Positions 1 to 5,350 of a stretch of 5,577 bases of DNA are shown one piece after another. Numbering within the stretch: position 1 is the first letter of the stretch; each line of letters starts with the position of its first letter. Both the position numbers and the translations under genes were made by a program. Origin of the DNA: Planctomycetota bacterium. Its GTDB lineage: Bacteria; Planctomycetota; Phycisphaerae; Sedimentisphaerales; Anaerobacaceae. Where the stretch lies: positions 1 through 5,577 of the forward strand of contig JAPLMV010000044.1 in NCBI GenBank assembly GCA_026386835.1. The letters run 5' to 3'. Below the pieces are notes generated by a model. It saw nothing but the letters and a program-made list of their open reading frames with translations, was not told the origin of the DNA and searched no databases.

Positions 1-557
1 TCGAGACATATAAACAAAAACATCCTGACGATAAAATCGTAACCCTGAATATTTTTAAGGAAAAACTCCCCGCTTTTGACGGCCTGGCCGTTCAGGCCAA
101 ATACACAATTCTGCACGGCCAGAAACACTCAAAAGAGGAACAGCAGGCATGGAAAAGGGTCGAGAAGATAATCGAGCAGTTTAAATCTGCGGACAAATAT
201 GTCCTTGCAGTGCCAATGTGGAATTTCGGCATCCCATATCGGCTCAAGCAGTACATTGATATTCTTGTTCAGCCCGGCTATACTTTCAGCTACAGCCCCG
301 AAACCGGCTATAAGGGGCTTTTAACGGGAAAACCGCTGCTGGCTATCTATGCACGCGGCGGAGAATATCCTGCAGGCGGTCCTGCTGAAGCGGTTGATAT
401 GCAGACAAAATATCTGCAACTGATTCTTGGATTTATCGGTTTTATGAATATACGCTCGGTAATAGTTGAGCCGACACTGCAGGGGTCAGCGGAAGCGATA
501 GAGGCAAAGGTTCAGAAAGCCGTCGATGCAGCAGGAAGAAATGCTGAAGATTTTTAG
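1..557 (+). CDS. azoR: FMN-dependent NADH-azoreductase / NAD(P)H:quinone oxidoreductase, 5'-truncated by window edge
   Basis: The reading frame is open from base 3 to the TAG at 555-557, so the gene starts left of the window and about 184 codons are visible. The family is normally about 200-210 residues, so only some 20-25 N-terminal residues, including the first flavin-phosphate loop, are missing. The visible part has the family's order of signatures: a helix ending in KSADKYVLAVPMWNFGIP, whose PMWNFGIP is the FMN-contacting loop of AzoR proteins; then LKQYIDILVQPGYTFSY; the GLLTGKP strand; the YARGGEYP loop; and LGFIGF near the C-terminus. AzoR enzymes are cytosolic homodimers of flavodoxin fold that use NAD(P)H to reduce quinones and azo compounds by two electrons, usually as protection against electrophile or thiol stress. 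The in-frame ATG at 210 is internal to the PMWNFG motif and is not the start. The gene converges on the flagellar genes and is probably unrelated to them. No clear terminator hairpin is visible after the stop. Confidence 0.9.
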   Translation, partial: ETYKQKHPDDKIVTLNIFKEKLPAFDGLAVQAKYTILHGQKHSKEEQQAWKRVEKIIEQFKSADKYVLAVPMWNFGIPYRLKQYIDILVQPGYTFSYSPETGYKGLLTGKPLLAIYARGGEYPAGGPAEAVDMQTKYLQLILGFIGFMNIRSVIVEPTLQGSAEAIEAKVQKAVDAAGRNAEDF

Positions 558-627
558 ATAAGTGAAGCAGTAATTGCAGAATCCAAATGCAAAACGATTA
601 AGAGGAATTGCTGAAAGCTTAATGACC

Positions 628-996
628 TTAGTTTTTTTCTGTTTTTTGTTCGGCTGATTTCAGCGGCTGCTCGATGGCGAGTGATTTTTCGATTCGCCCT
701 ATTCGAGAGGAAAGGTCTGTTAATTTAGAATCGATGGACTCCATTTTTCTGAGGATATCCTGAACATTAGAGTTGATTTTGCCGAGGTTTCCGTCAGCCA
801 GGCCTATATACAATTCCATCATGCGCTCATAGGCGTCGATGGCACGAGCGGCGTCGGTTCTGTATTCAGGAACGGCAATCTGAGGCTGAATTTCATAAGT
901 CTTTGATTCCCCCTGAATAGATGTGGAGAACCAAACAGAAAGCACACTGCATATAACCACGGCTGCAACAATTAATAAATTTCTGTTTGTCAGCAT
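628..996 (-). CDS. Small membrane-anchored coiled-coil protein, function unknown
   Basis: This is a 122-residue protein that I do not recognise as a named family. Residues 7-24 are a continuous hydrophobic segment after a short N-terminus carrying one Arg. This predicts a single N-terminal anchor with the rest of the protein outside the cytoplasm; no lipobox is visible. Residues 71-106 form a regular heptad pattern with hydrophobic a/d positions I74, V78, I81, M85, I88, L92, L95, I99, I102 and L106, without a break, so a parallel oligomeric coiled coil is likely. The tail is charged and rich in Lys and Glu. The start ATG lies 12 bases after the stop of the CBS gene, with only a weak Shine-Dalgarno-like GGAT, which suggests co-transcription and perhaps coupled translation with that gene. 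Its place behind the flagellar genes might suggest an envelope or motility-linked role, but nothing in the protein shows it. Confidence 0.75.
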   Translation of the reverse strand: MLTNRNLLIVAAVVICSVLSVWFSTSIQGESKTYEIQPQIAVPEYRTDAARAIDAYERMMELYIGLADGNLGKINSNVQDILRKMESIDSKLTDLSSRIGRIEKSLAIEQPLKSAEQKTEKN

Positions 997-1009
997 CGCA
1001 TTATCCGAA

Positions 1010-1417
1010 TTATCGACCGGTTACTATCGGCTCTTTGTTTCTTGCCTGCAAAATACATTTGATGATGTCTTTTCTGGTAATAATGCCGACTAATTTTCCG
1101 TGCTCAGTAACCAAAACTCTTCGAAAGAAACTTTCTCTCAAGCAGTCACAGACAGCCATCACGCTTTCGTCCTCTTCGAAACAGATGGCCGGCTGCGTCA
1201 TAAAATCATCAACCACTTTGCCTTCATTTTCCTGGGGGGCATATAACACGGACAATACATCCTTTTCGGAAAGAATGCCGACCACAGTCATATCATCTTC
1301 GACCACAGGGATACCTGTTATGTCATTGTTGGAAAGTATTTCTATGGCCTGAAATATAGGTGTATCTTTTGTTACGCTGATTACGTTTTCGGTCATTATA
1401 TCTTTTACTTTGAGCAT
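1010..1417 (-). CDS. Tandem CBS-domain protein
   Basis: This 135-residue protein consists almost entirely of two CBS motifs, at about residues 7-57 (DIMTENVISV to GILSEKDVL) and 72-122 (DFMTQPAICF to GIITRKDII). Each half ends with the characteristic G-I-[LI]-[ST]-x-K-D, where the Asp (D53, D117) is the residue that in this family commonly contacts the ribose of a bound adenosyl nucleotide. A paired module of this size forms a Bateman domain that senses AMP, ATP, SAM, NADH or similar ligands; no catalytic or DNA-binding domain is attached. The start is well supported: AAGAGGAGAAACC precedes the ATG, with AGGAGA at 1422-1427. The gene is separated from fliS by 163 bases, so it probably has its own promoter, and it is followed at 12 bases by the coiled-coil gene. 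The ligand and partner cannot be told from sequence. Confidence 0.9.
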   Translation of the reverse strand: MLKVKDIMTENVISVTKDTPIFQAIEILSNNDITGIPVVEDDMTVVGILSEKDVLSVLYAPQENEGKVVDDFMTQPAICFEEDESVMAVCDCLRESFFRRVLVTEHGKLVGIITRKDIIKCILQARNKEPIVTGR

Positions 1418-1450
1418 GGTTTCTCCTCTTTACCAACTCATTTTGGCAAT

Positions 1451-1468
1451 AGTCAGATGTTCCTGACT
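1451..1468 (-). other. Hairpin in the leader of the CBS gene
   Basis: A 6-bp perfect inverted repeat (agtcag / ctgact) with a 6-base loop lies 34 bases before the CBS start. In the minus-strand RNA the loop side reads CAGGAACAU, so a GGA sits at the loop boundary, roughly the layout of a CsrA/RsmA contact. No U-tract follows, so it is not a terminator. The stem is short and may be chance. Confidence 0.3.
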
Positions 1469-1481
1469 GCAACAAGATGGT

Positions 1482-1509
1482 AAGATAATTTTTCGACCAG
1501 GATAATCAA
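1482..1509 (-). promoter_or_regulatory. Candidate sigma-70-type promoter for the CBS gene pair
   Basis: On the minus strand TTGATT and TATCTT are separated by 16 bases, each matching four of six consensus positions (TTGACA, TATAAT). The site lies about 65 bases upstream of the CBS start, between it and fliS. It is a plausible but weak promoter; sites of this quality occur by chance in AT-rich DNA. Confidence 0.25.
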
Positions 1510-1580
1510 TCTGAAATTTCATAACTATTAACGGCGCATTTTAATCTGCATTACATCCAAATAACATTGACAGCAACTGG

Positions 1581-1940
1581 TTATGTAGCGACGGTTTTCC
1601 AGCTCTGATTAAGTTCATCCATTAATGTAATTACTTCACGAATCATCTGAGGGTCACGTTTGATGTTGGCCTGTCCGAGACGATTAAGCATAAAACCATA
1701 AAGTTTGCGGAGGTTGGAGCTTACTTCGCCGCCGGCTTCCATATTCAAAACCGCATTAAGCTCGTTGATTATGTCGCAGGCCCTGTTTATGTAACGCCCT
1801 TTTGCCTCATAGTTGCCTGCTTCAAGCTCATTTACCGCCAGTTTCATAAACTTGATAGCACCCTCGTACAGCAAAACAATGAGCCGGCCCCTGCTCTGCG
1901 TGGTAACCGCGGTATTTTGATATGTTTCGAATCCGTTCAT
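1581..1940 (-). CDS. fliS: Flagellin export chaperone FliS
   Basis: At 119 residues the protein has the usual FliS length. It shows the family pattern: an N-terminal Tyr-containing segment (FETYQNTAV), the strongly conserved helix LIVLLYEGAIKFMKLA (residues 20-35), a second helix around NYEAKGRYINRACDIINEL, the N-L-x-x-L-Y-x-F-M-x-x-R-L motif near residues 76-88, and a final DELNQSW. FliS is a cytosolic four-helix chaperone that binds the disordered C-terminal D0 region of flagellin, prevents premature polymerisation and hands flagellin to the type III export gate. Its position directly downstream of fliC on the same strand fits this partner relationship. The start is set by GGAG at 1950-1953, 9 bases before the ATG. 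No fliD is present in the window, although fliD often neighbours fliS. Confidence 0.93.
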   Translation of the reverse strand: MNGFETYQNTAVTTQSRGRLIVLLYEGAIKFMKLAVNELEAGNYEAKGRYINRACDIINELNAVLNMEAGGEVSSNLRKLYGFMLNRLGQANIKRDPQMIREVITLMDELNQSWKTVAT

Positions 1941-2002
1941 TTTAAGTAACTCCGTCTATTGGTTTCAGAGCCACCTTGCCCTGAGTATGATTCAAATTCG
2001 GC

Positions 2003-2021
2003 ATGGCAGTCATGCTGCCAT
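2003..2021 (-). other. Hairpin in the fliC-fliS intergenic region
   Basis: A perfect 7-bp inverted repeat (atggcag / ctgccat) has a 5-base loop. In the minus-strand RNA no U-tract follows, so it is unlikely to terminate the fliC transcript. It would sit in the fliS leader and could stabilise the upstream fliC message end or shape fliS translation. On the + strand it is followed by TTTTA, but no + strand gene precedes it. Confidence 0.4.
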
Positions 2022-2051
2022 TTTACATTGATGTTTAATTATGGGGACAAC

Positions 2052-2068
2052 TGGCGCTTTATGCGCCA
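2052..2068 (-). other. GC-rich hairpin 19 bases after the flagellin stop
   Basis: A perfect 6-bp GC-rich stem (tggcgc / gcgcca) has a 5-base loop, just downstream of the fliC stop. No U-rich tail follows on the minus strand (the next bases are GTTGTCCCC), so it is a poor intrinsic terminator. Its position fits a 3' stabilising structure or partial attenuator that would keep flagellin mRNA in excess over fliS; that role is inferred. Confidence 0.4.
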
Positions 2069-2086
2069 TTTAGTTATACACTACTT

Positions 2087-2896
2087 TTATCTCAGCAATG
2101 ACAGCGCCATCTGAGGCATGGTGTTTGCCTGAGCCAACATGGCTATACCGGCCTGTGCCAACACCTGATTCTTGGTCATATTGGCCATTTCGGTTGCAAC
2201 ATCGACATCCGATACACGTGACTCGGCTGTCGCCAGATTTTCGGCCTGAATGCCAAGCACCGATACTGTGCCTTCCAGACGGTTCATCTTGTAACCGAAT
2301 GCCGCACGAGCTGTATCTTTCATGGATATTGCACTATCCAGGACCGCCAGGGCTGCTACAGCGTTGGCGGCGGTACCTATGGTTGTAGCATTAACGCCCA
2401 GACCGCTCGATGTCATATCCTGGCCAGCAACCGAGATATTGTCGGCAGCAGCACCAAAGTGTATAGACACTGAAGCGGAAGTGTTGAGCATTTTGATACC
2501 ATTAAACTGGGTGGCGCCTGCGATACGATCGATTTCAGCGGACATTTCGCCGAACTCGCTATTCATAATGGCCCGCTGGGCATCACTATACGAACCTGTC
2601 GCTGCCTGTTCGGCTAATTGCTTCATACGCACCAAAGAATCATCGATGGTTGCCATGGCACCTTCCATGGTCTGCAGCATGCTGACACCATCCTGTGCGT
2701 TACGGATACCCTGCTGGGTAACAGCTATGTCTGCCCGCATCAATTCGCGGACAGCCAGGCCGGCTGCGTCATCCTGTGCACCGTTGATGCGTAAGCCTGA
2801 CGAAAGCCTTTCGACCGATTTGGCCAATGCATCATAGCTTTTCCCGAGGTTCCTGGCGGCGTTTGCCGCCATAATGTTGTTCTTGATTGCTAACAT
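2087..2896 (-). CDS. fliC: Flagellin (short form)
   Basis: This 269-residue filament subunit is close to the minimal flagellin size. Residues 1-135 are the conserved N-terminal D0/D1 region, with the hallmark LSSGLRINGAQDDAAGLAV (31-49) and QFNGIKML (130-137). Residues 220-269 are the C-terminal D1/D0 region, with ESRVSDVDVATEMANMTK and the terminal AMLAQANTMPQMALSLLR. Only about 45 residues (138-182) link the two halves, so the surface D2/D3 domains of longer flagellins are absent; no cysteine is present. Flagellin is exported through the flagellar type III apparatus and polymerises under the filament cap, with FliS (next gene) as its cytosolic chaperone. The start is set by a strong AAGGAG at 2905-2910, 8 bases before the ATG. 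A sigma-28-type promoter and a structured leader of about 110 nt lie upstream, so the gene is probably a late flagellar gene. Confidence 0.96.
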   Translation of the reverse strand: MLAIKNNIMAANAARNLGKSYDALAKSVERLSSGLRINGAQDDAAGLAVRELMRADIAVTQQGIRNAQDGVSMLQTMEGAMATIDDSLVRMKQLAEQAATGSYSDAQRAIMNSEFGEMSAEIDRIAGATQFNGIKMLNTSASVSIHFGAAADNISVAGQDMTSSGLGVNATTIGTAANAVAALAVLDSAISMKDTARAAFGYKMNRLEGTVSVLGIQAENLATAESRVSDVDVATEMANMTKNQVLAQAGIAMLAQANTMPQMALSLLR

Positions 2897-2946
2897 GTCT
2901 TTGACTCCTTAAAAAAAACACCAATCAATTTTCTATTTCTCTTTTT

Positions 2947-2995
2947 ACCCTGTCCCCCCACACAGGGGGTTGAGCATGCAACGAGCACACCCTGT
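2947..2995 (-). promoter_or_regulatory. Structured 5' leader of flagellin with alternative hairpins
   Basis: In the minus-strand RNA, ACAGGGU occurs twice (2995-2989 and 2953-2947) and flanks a central CCCCCUGU. The central CCCUGU (2967-2962) can pair with either copy, and the overlapping CCCCC (2969-2965) can pair instead with GGGGG (2959-2955). This gives three mutually exclusive stems of 5-6 GC-rich pairs between the predicted transcription start and the ribosome binding site. No U-tract follows, so control of translation or RNA stability is more likely than termination. Flagellin leaders are known targets of post-transcriptional control in several bacteria (for example CsrA with FliW); nothing here identifies the regulator. 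Confidence 0.45.
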
Positions 2996-3016
2996 AAAAT
3001 CTGCTTCTGATAGACG

Positions 3017-3043
3017 TTATCGCTTCAAAAACCAGGAACTTAA
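3017..3043 (-). promoter_or_regulatory. Sigma-28 (FliA) type promoter of flagellin
   Basis: On the minus strand TTAAGTTC, exactly 11 bases, then AGCGATAA match 12 of 16 positions of the enterobacterial FliA consensus TAAAGTTT-N11-GCCGATAA, including the full CGATAA core. Transcription would begin near 3010 and give a leader of about 113 nt before the flagellin ATG. Flagellin is the classic sigma-28 target, which supports the call. The consensus in this lineage is not known to me. Confidence 0.6.
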
Positions 3044-3138
3044 GGGATTTATTTGACGAAAATAATCACAGACGGGCGGGACCTGTAATGCTTTTGATGG
3101 ACATACTGATAACGCCGATAAACCGCAAAGAAAAACAA

Positions 3139-3166
3139 AAAATTAAAGACAAAAAATCAAAATTGC
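3139..3166. repeat. AT-rich degenerate heptamer repeat, fliC-fliK intergenic
   Basis: Four 7-base units read AAAATTA, AAGACAA, AAAATCA, AAATTGC. The last units share TCAAAATTGC with the array at 5069-5103 on the other side of fliK, in the same orientation. The rest of the gap from 2897 to 3249 holds the flagellin leader and promoter plus AT-rich sequence. I see no gene in it and no convincing terminator after fliK. Confidence 0.5.
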
Positions 3167-3249
3167 AGAAATAAAACAGTCTTACATTCGACAATTTTAT
3201 ATTTTTGCTTTTTCACCCCTTATGGGTAAATTTTTGATTTTCTGTGCTA

Positions 3250-4815
3250 CTACATGAGCATATTGATGGATTTGTCGGTTATTTGGGTGCCCTGCTGTGA
3301 TTGCGGGGTTTGTGAGTAGCCGCTGTTTTTTGTCAACCATTCATTGGCCGTAACTGTACCGCTGGGAGTATTCTCATGTGTACCTGCCTGGTGGCCAGCA
3401 CTGCCATCCTGCAGCGATTGATTATTATACGCCTGCTGCCCTGTCAGGTCAGGTTCAGACATCACGACTTCGAGTTTTTTTACCTGAATGCCCATATTCT
3501 GAAGATTTTGAATTATTTCCGGCAGCGCCTGCTGAATTTCATATTTGGTTTGAGTTTTGCTTACCTGCAACAGGCCGGTTAACTGGTTTTCCTGCTCGTG
3601 GAATTTGATAGTGACTTTTCCAAGTTCCGGTGGATTTAGACGAATGGTAATTTGCTGGTCGCCCTGCCGCAAAGAACCCAGGATAGAACCCTGAATCTGT
3701 TCACTAACGCTTGTATTTGGAAGACTTTGAGCATTTTTTGCAGTCTGAGCAGCGGCTGACAGCTGCTCTTTAACAGCGGCCTGGGCATTATCGGCAACGA
3801 GCATCTGCTCGAAATTCGGCTGTGAGCCGTTATTGGAACTCGAACTGCTCTGGTCGGTTATCTGCTCAATGGATACCTTGACCTGCGTCTGGCTGGGCTT
3901 TTGTCCTGGCAGCAAATCCGATAAATCAGCCCCCTGCTCTTTGCTACCGTTTGCGGACTCGGCAAAACCATTCTGGCTGGTATGTCCGTGTTGAGCCAAA
4001 AGTGGTTTTTCAGTATTAAAAAGGGGCTTTTTGAGTTCGGTTGATGCATTTTGCTCAATATTGGAAATGCTATTTTCAGATATAAAGATTTTTTCATTTG
4101 ATAAAGCCGAGGGCTTATCCGCTGCATCTGGTTTTTCATTTGGAGCAGTTACTTTTTCGCCGATCTTGTTGGTATTGGCTGCTTGGAGCATTAACTCTTT
4201 TAGTAAACTGAGGTTAGGATGTTTTGTTTCGATAACGGGTGTTTTGTCTGCCGTTTGTATTACCGGTGCAGCTTCGCCCTCTGCCAGCAACGAGCCATAG
4301 TTACTAATTTTCACAAGTGCCTCTGGCGAAAGAAGTTGCTGTCCGACCTGACCTTGGCTGGTATCTGATTTCGGAAGGTTATTTTCAGGCAAGATGGTTT
4401 CTTGCGTAACATCTGATTGAACAAGAACTTGCGAAGTATTCTGTCCTTTGCCGGCAAGCTCGGCTGCCTGGAGCAATTGAGCCAGTGCAGGATGATTCGC
4501 AGCTCGCGGCTCGTCGCTTGTCGCTGGCGGCTTGTCGCTGGTGATTAGTAACTGGCAACTTGCCTGTGGTATCTGCGGTGGGATTTCTTTTACAACAATA
4601 TCCGTAAGCTCCTGCGATGGAACAAGTTGCGCTTCATTTTGAGTGTTAATCAATGCCCTATAAGACGTTCTGATTTTTATGGGCTTGGATGTATTGGATA
4701 GAGGTATCTGTTCGAGCTGGTTGAGCGTAAGGCGTTTGTTATCCTGGGGTTGCGCAGGATTTGAGGGCAATGTGCCCACATTGCCTTTAGCCGCAAACAA
4801 ATTGTTGATGGCCAA
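3250..4815 (-). CDS. fliK: Flagellar hook-length control protein FliK
   Basis: This is a 521-residue protein with the FliK architecture: a long, low-complexity N-terminal and middle part rich in Gln, Ser, Asn, Pro and Lys (about residues 1-370), then a compact C-terminal domain at about 375-455. That domain contains RLNPPELGKVTIKF (392-405) and the Leu-rich stretch ending in NLQNMGIQVKKLEVVMSEP (437-455), the signature of the FliK switch domain. A polar, Gln- and Ser-rich tail follows. FliK is secreted during hook assembly, measures hook length with its extended N-terminal part, and its C-terminal domain contacts FlhB to switch export from hook to filament substrates. The start is uncertain: the only usual initiator before residue 6 is TTG (4813-4815), which lies 21 bases from the nearest Shine-Dalgarno-like AAGGA (4837-4841). 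An in-frame ATT at 4828-4830 has ideal spacing (6 bases), and a stop lies at 4840-4842. A consensus sigma-54 site lies just upstream. Residues 85-108 are encoded by a heptamer DNA repeat. Confidence 0.9.
   Translation of the reverse strand: MAINNLFAAKGNVGTLPSNPAQPQDNKRLTLNQLEQIPLSNTSKPIKIRTSYRALINTQNEAQLVPSQELTDIVVKEIPPQIPQASCQLLITSDKPPATSDEPRAANHPALAQLLQAAELAGKGQNTSQVLVQSDVTQETILPENNLPKSDTSQGQVGQQLLSPEALVKISNYGSLLAEGEAAPVIQTADKTPVIETKHPNLSLLKELMLQAANTNKIGEKVTAPNEKPDAADKPSALSNEKIFISENSISNIEQNASTELKKPLFNTEKPLLAQHGHTSQNGFAESANGSKEQGADLSDLLPGQKPSQTQVKVSIEQITDQSSSSSNNGSQPNFEQMLVADNAQAAVKEQLSAAAQTAKNAQSLPNTSVSEQIQGSILGSLRQGDQQITIRLNPPELGKVTIKFHEQENQLTGLLQVSKTQTKYEIQQALPEIIQNLQNMGIQVKKLEVVMSEPDLTGQQAYNNQSLQDGSAGHQAGTHENTPSGTVTANEWLTKNSGYSQTPQSQQGTQITDKSINMLM
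4494..4563. repeat. Ten-unit degenerate heptamer repeat inside fliK
   Basis: On the + strand ten successive 7-base units run GATTCGC, AGCTCGC, GGCTCGT, CGCTTGT, CGCTGGC, GGCTTGT, CGCTGGT, GATTAGT, AACTGGC, AACTTGC. All fit N-R-Y-T-N-G-Y: the fourth base is always T and the sixth always G. Because 3 x 7 bases equal 7 codons, the minus-strand protein shows a 7-residue repeat, ITSDKPP / ATSDEPR (residues 91-104). The region lies in the unstructured N-terminal half of FliK. Confidence 0.8.
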
Positions 4816-4863
4816 TAAATTGGTAATAATAGAAAATCCTTACAAAATCTATTCATAAAGACA

Positions 4864-4880
4864 AGCAACTGCCGTGCCAG
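4864..4880 (-). promoter_or_regulatory. Sigma-54 (RpoN) -24/-12 promoter of fliK
   Basis: The minus strand reads CTGGCACGGCAGTTGCT, matching every specified position of the sigma-54 consensus YTGGCACGRNNNTTGCW. With the C of TTGC at -12, transcription starts near 4853 (an A) and gives a leader of about 38 nt to the TTG at 4815. Such promoters need an ATP-driven enhancer-binding protein bound upstream. Many polar flagellar systems use sigma-54 for hook-stage genes, which fits fliK. Confidence 0.85.
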
Positions 4881-4947
4881 TATTTACAGGCAGGGATATG
4901 AAATTATAAGTAACTGTCAATAATAGAGTTATGAATAATAAAATGTG

Positions 4948-4966
4948 GGTATTTTTAAGGTATTTT
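4948..4966. promoter_or_regulatory. Candidate enhancer (activator) site upstream of the sigma-54 promoter
   Basis: GGTATTTT occurs twice (4948-4955 and 4959-4966) as a direct repeat with an 11-base period, one helical turn. It lies about 95-113 bases upstream of the predicted fliK transcription start, the usual distance for sigma-54 activator binding. No family-specific motif is recognised and the sequence is AT-rich, so this is tentative. Confidence 0.3.
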
Positions 4967-5027
4967 CTATACAAATCCAGCAGTGGAAAATTATTCCTAA
5001 TATGAGGAAGTAATTGCCGATTTTTTT

Positions 5028-5062
5028 TCGTATTGCGTTGTGCGTATTGGGTATCGCGTAAG
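5028..5062. repeat. Five-unit heptamer repeat (GCGTATT type)
   Basis: Five 7-base units run TCGTATT, GCGTTGT, GCGTATT, GGGTATC, GCGTAAG. Positions 3-4 are always GT. It begins right after an eight-T run and is followed after six bases by a second, AT-rich heptamer array. Confidence 0.65.
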
Positions 5063-5068
5063 CCAAAG

Positions 5069-5103
5069 AAATTAAAAAGTTAAAATTAAAAATTCAAAAT
5101 TGC
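5069..5103. repeat. Five-unit AT-rich heptamer repeat (AAATTNA type)
   Basis: Five units run AAATTAA, AAAGTTA, AAATTAA, AAATTCA, AAATTGC, all beginning AAA with T at the fifth position. The last units resemble the array at 3153-3166 downstream of fliK. The two belong to the same kind of dispersed short-period repeat. Confidence 0.65.
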
Positions 5104-5223
5104 GGAGTGAAGAGTGTTTTATGAAAATAGCTTGTGGTGTGTATGTAAATCCTTATTTGGTAAGATGGGCAAGATTTTGGCGTGAAATTGCGTTTAGTCC
5201 TTTGCTGTAAAGGGGTTAGGACG

Positions 5224-5349
5224 TTTTTAGCGTTTTTAAAAAAGTAGCAAAAATTGACTCGAATTGAGCATTTTTTAACAAAAATCGTTCACTTTTTAAC
5301 GCTTTTTTACACTTTTTTACAGAAAAAGACGGCTTTTTGACACGATTTT
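5224..5349. other. Phased A/T tracts: predicted intrinsically bent DNA
   Basis: Runs of four to six A or T are centred near 5226, 5235, 5251, 5273, 5282, 5295, 5305, 5315, 5325, 5336 and 5347. The last six are spaced 9.5-11.5 bases apart, matching the helical repeat, so their bends should add up. Near-identical 10-base units (ACTTTTTAAC, GCTTTTTTAC, ACTTTTTTAC at 5291-5320) make up the core. The segment lies in the long gene-free region between fliK and the right-edge gene, which are divergent. It could serve regulation of either gene or bind a nucleoid protein. I see no coding sequence in it. Confidence 0.6.
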
Positions 5350-5350
5350 C

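Noticed and set aside
1994..2028. Sigma-28-like elements (TAAAATGG and GCCGAATT) on the minus strand before fliS.
   Set aside because: The gap is 15 bases instead of 11, both halves are only partial matches, and a hairpin occupies the spacer.
2322..2837. 171-codon + strand ORF opposite flagellin.
   Set aside because: It is the antisense of the conserved flagellin frame, whose codon pattern explains the open frame.
3114..3121. Perfect sigma-28 -10 octamer GCCGATAA on the + strand.
   Set aside because: The matching -35 position (3095-3102) agrees at only three of eight bases and no + strand gene follows, so it is probably chance.
3195..3245. Short inverted repeat ACCC/GGGT after fliK as a terminator.
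   Set aside because: The stem is only four pairs, and the A/T stretches around it are general to the region.
4895..4925. TTGACA and TATAAT near each other on the minus strand upstream of fliK.
   Set aside because: They are only six bases apart, so they cannot form one promoter, and neither has a partner at 16-18 bases.
5028..5103. CRISPR array.
   Set aside because: Units are 7 bases, degenerate and contiguous, with no spacers and no cas genes nearby.
5121..5210. 29-codon + strand ORF starting MKIACGVYV.
   Set aside because: No ribosome binding site at proper spacing, no recognisable features, and it sits among low-complexity repeats.
5337..5342. Perfect TTGACA on the + strand.
   Set aside because: No -10-like hexamer lies 15-19 bases downstream (GC-rich nonamer repeat instead).
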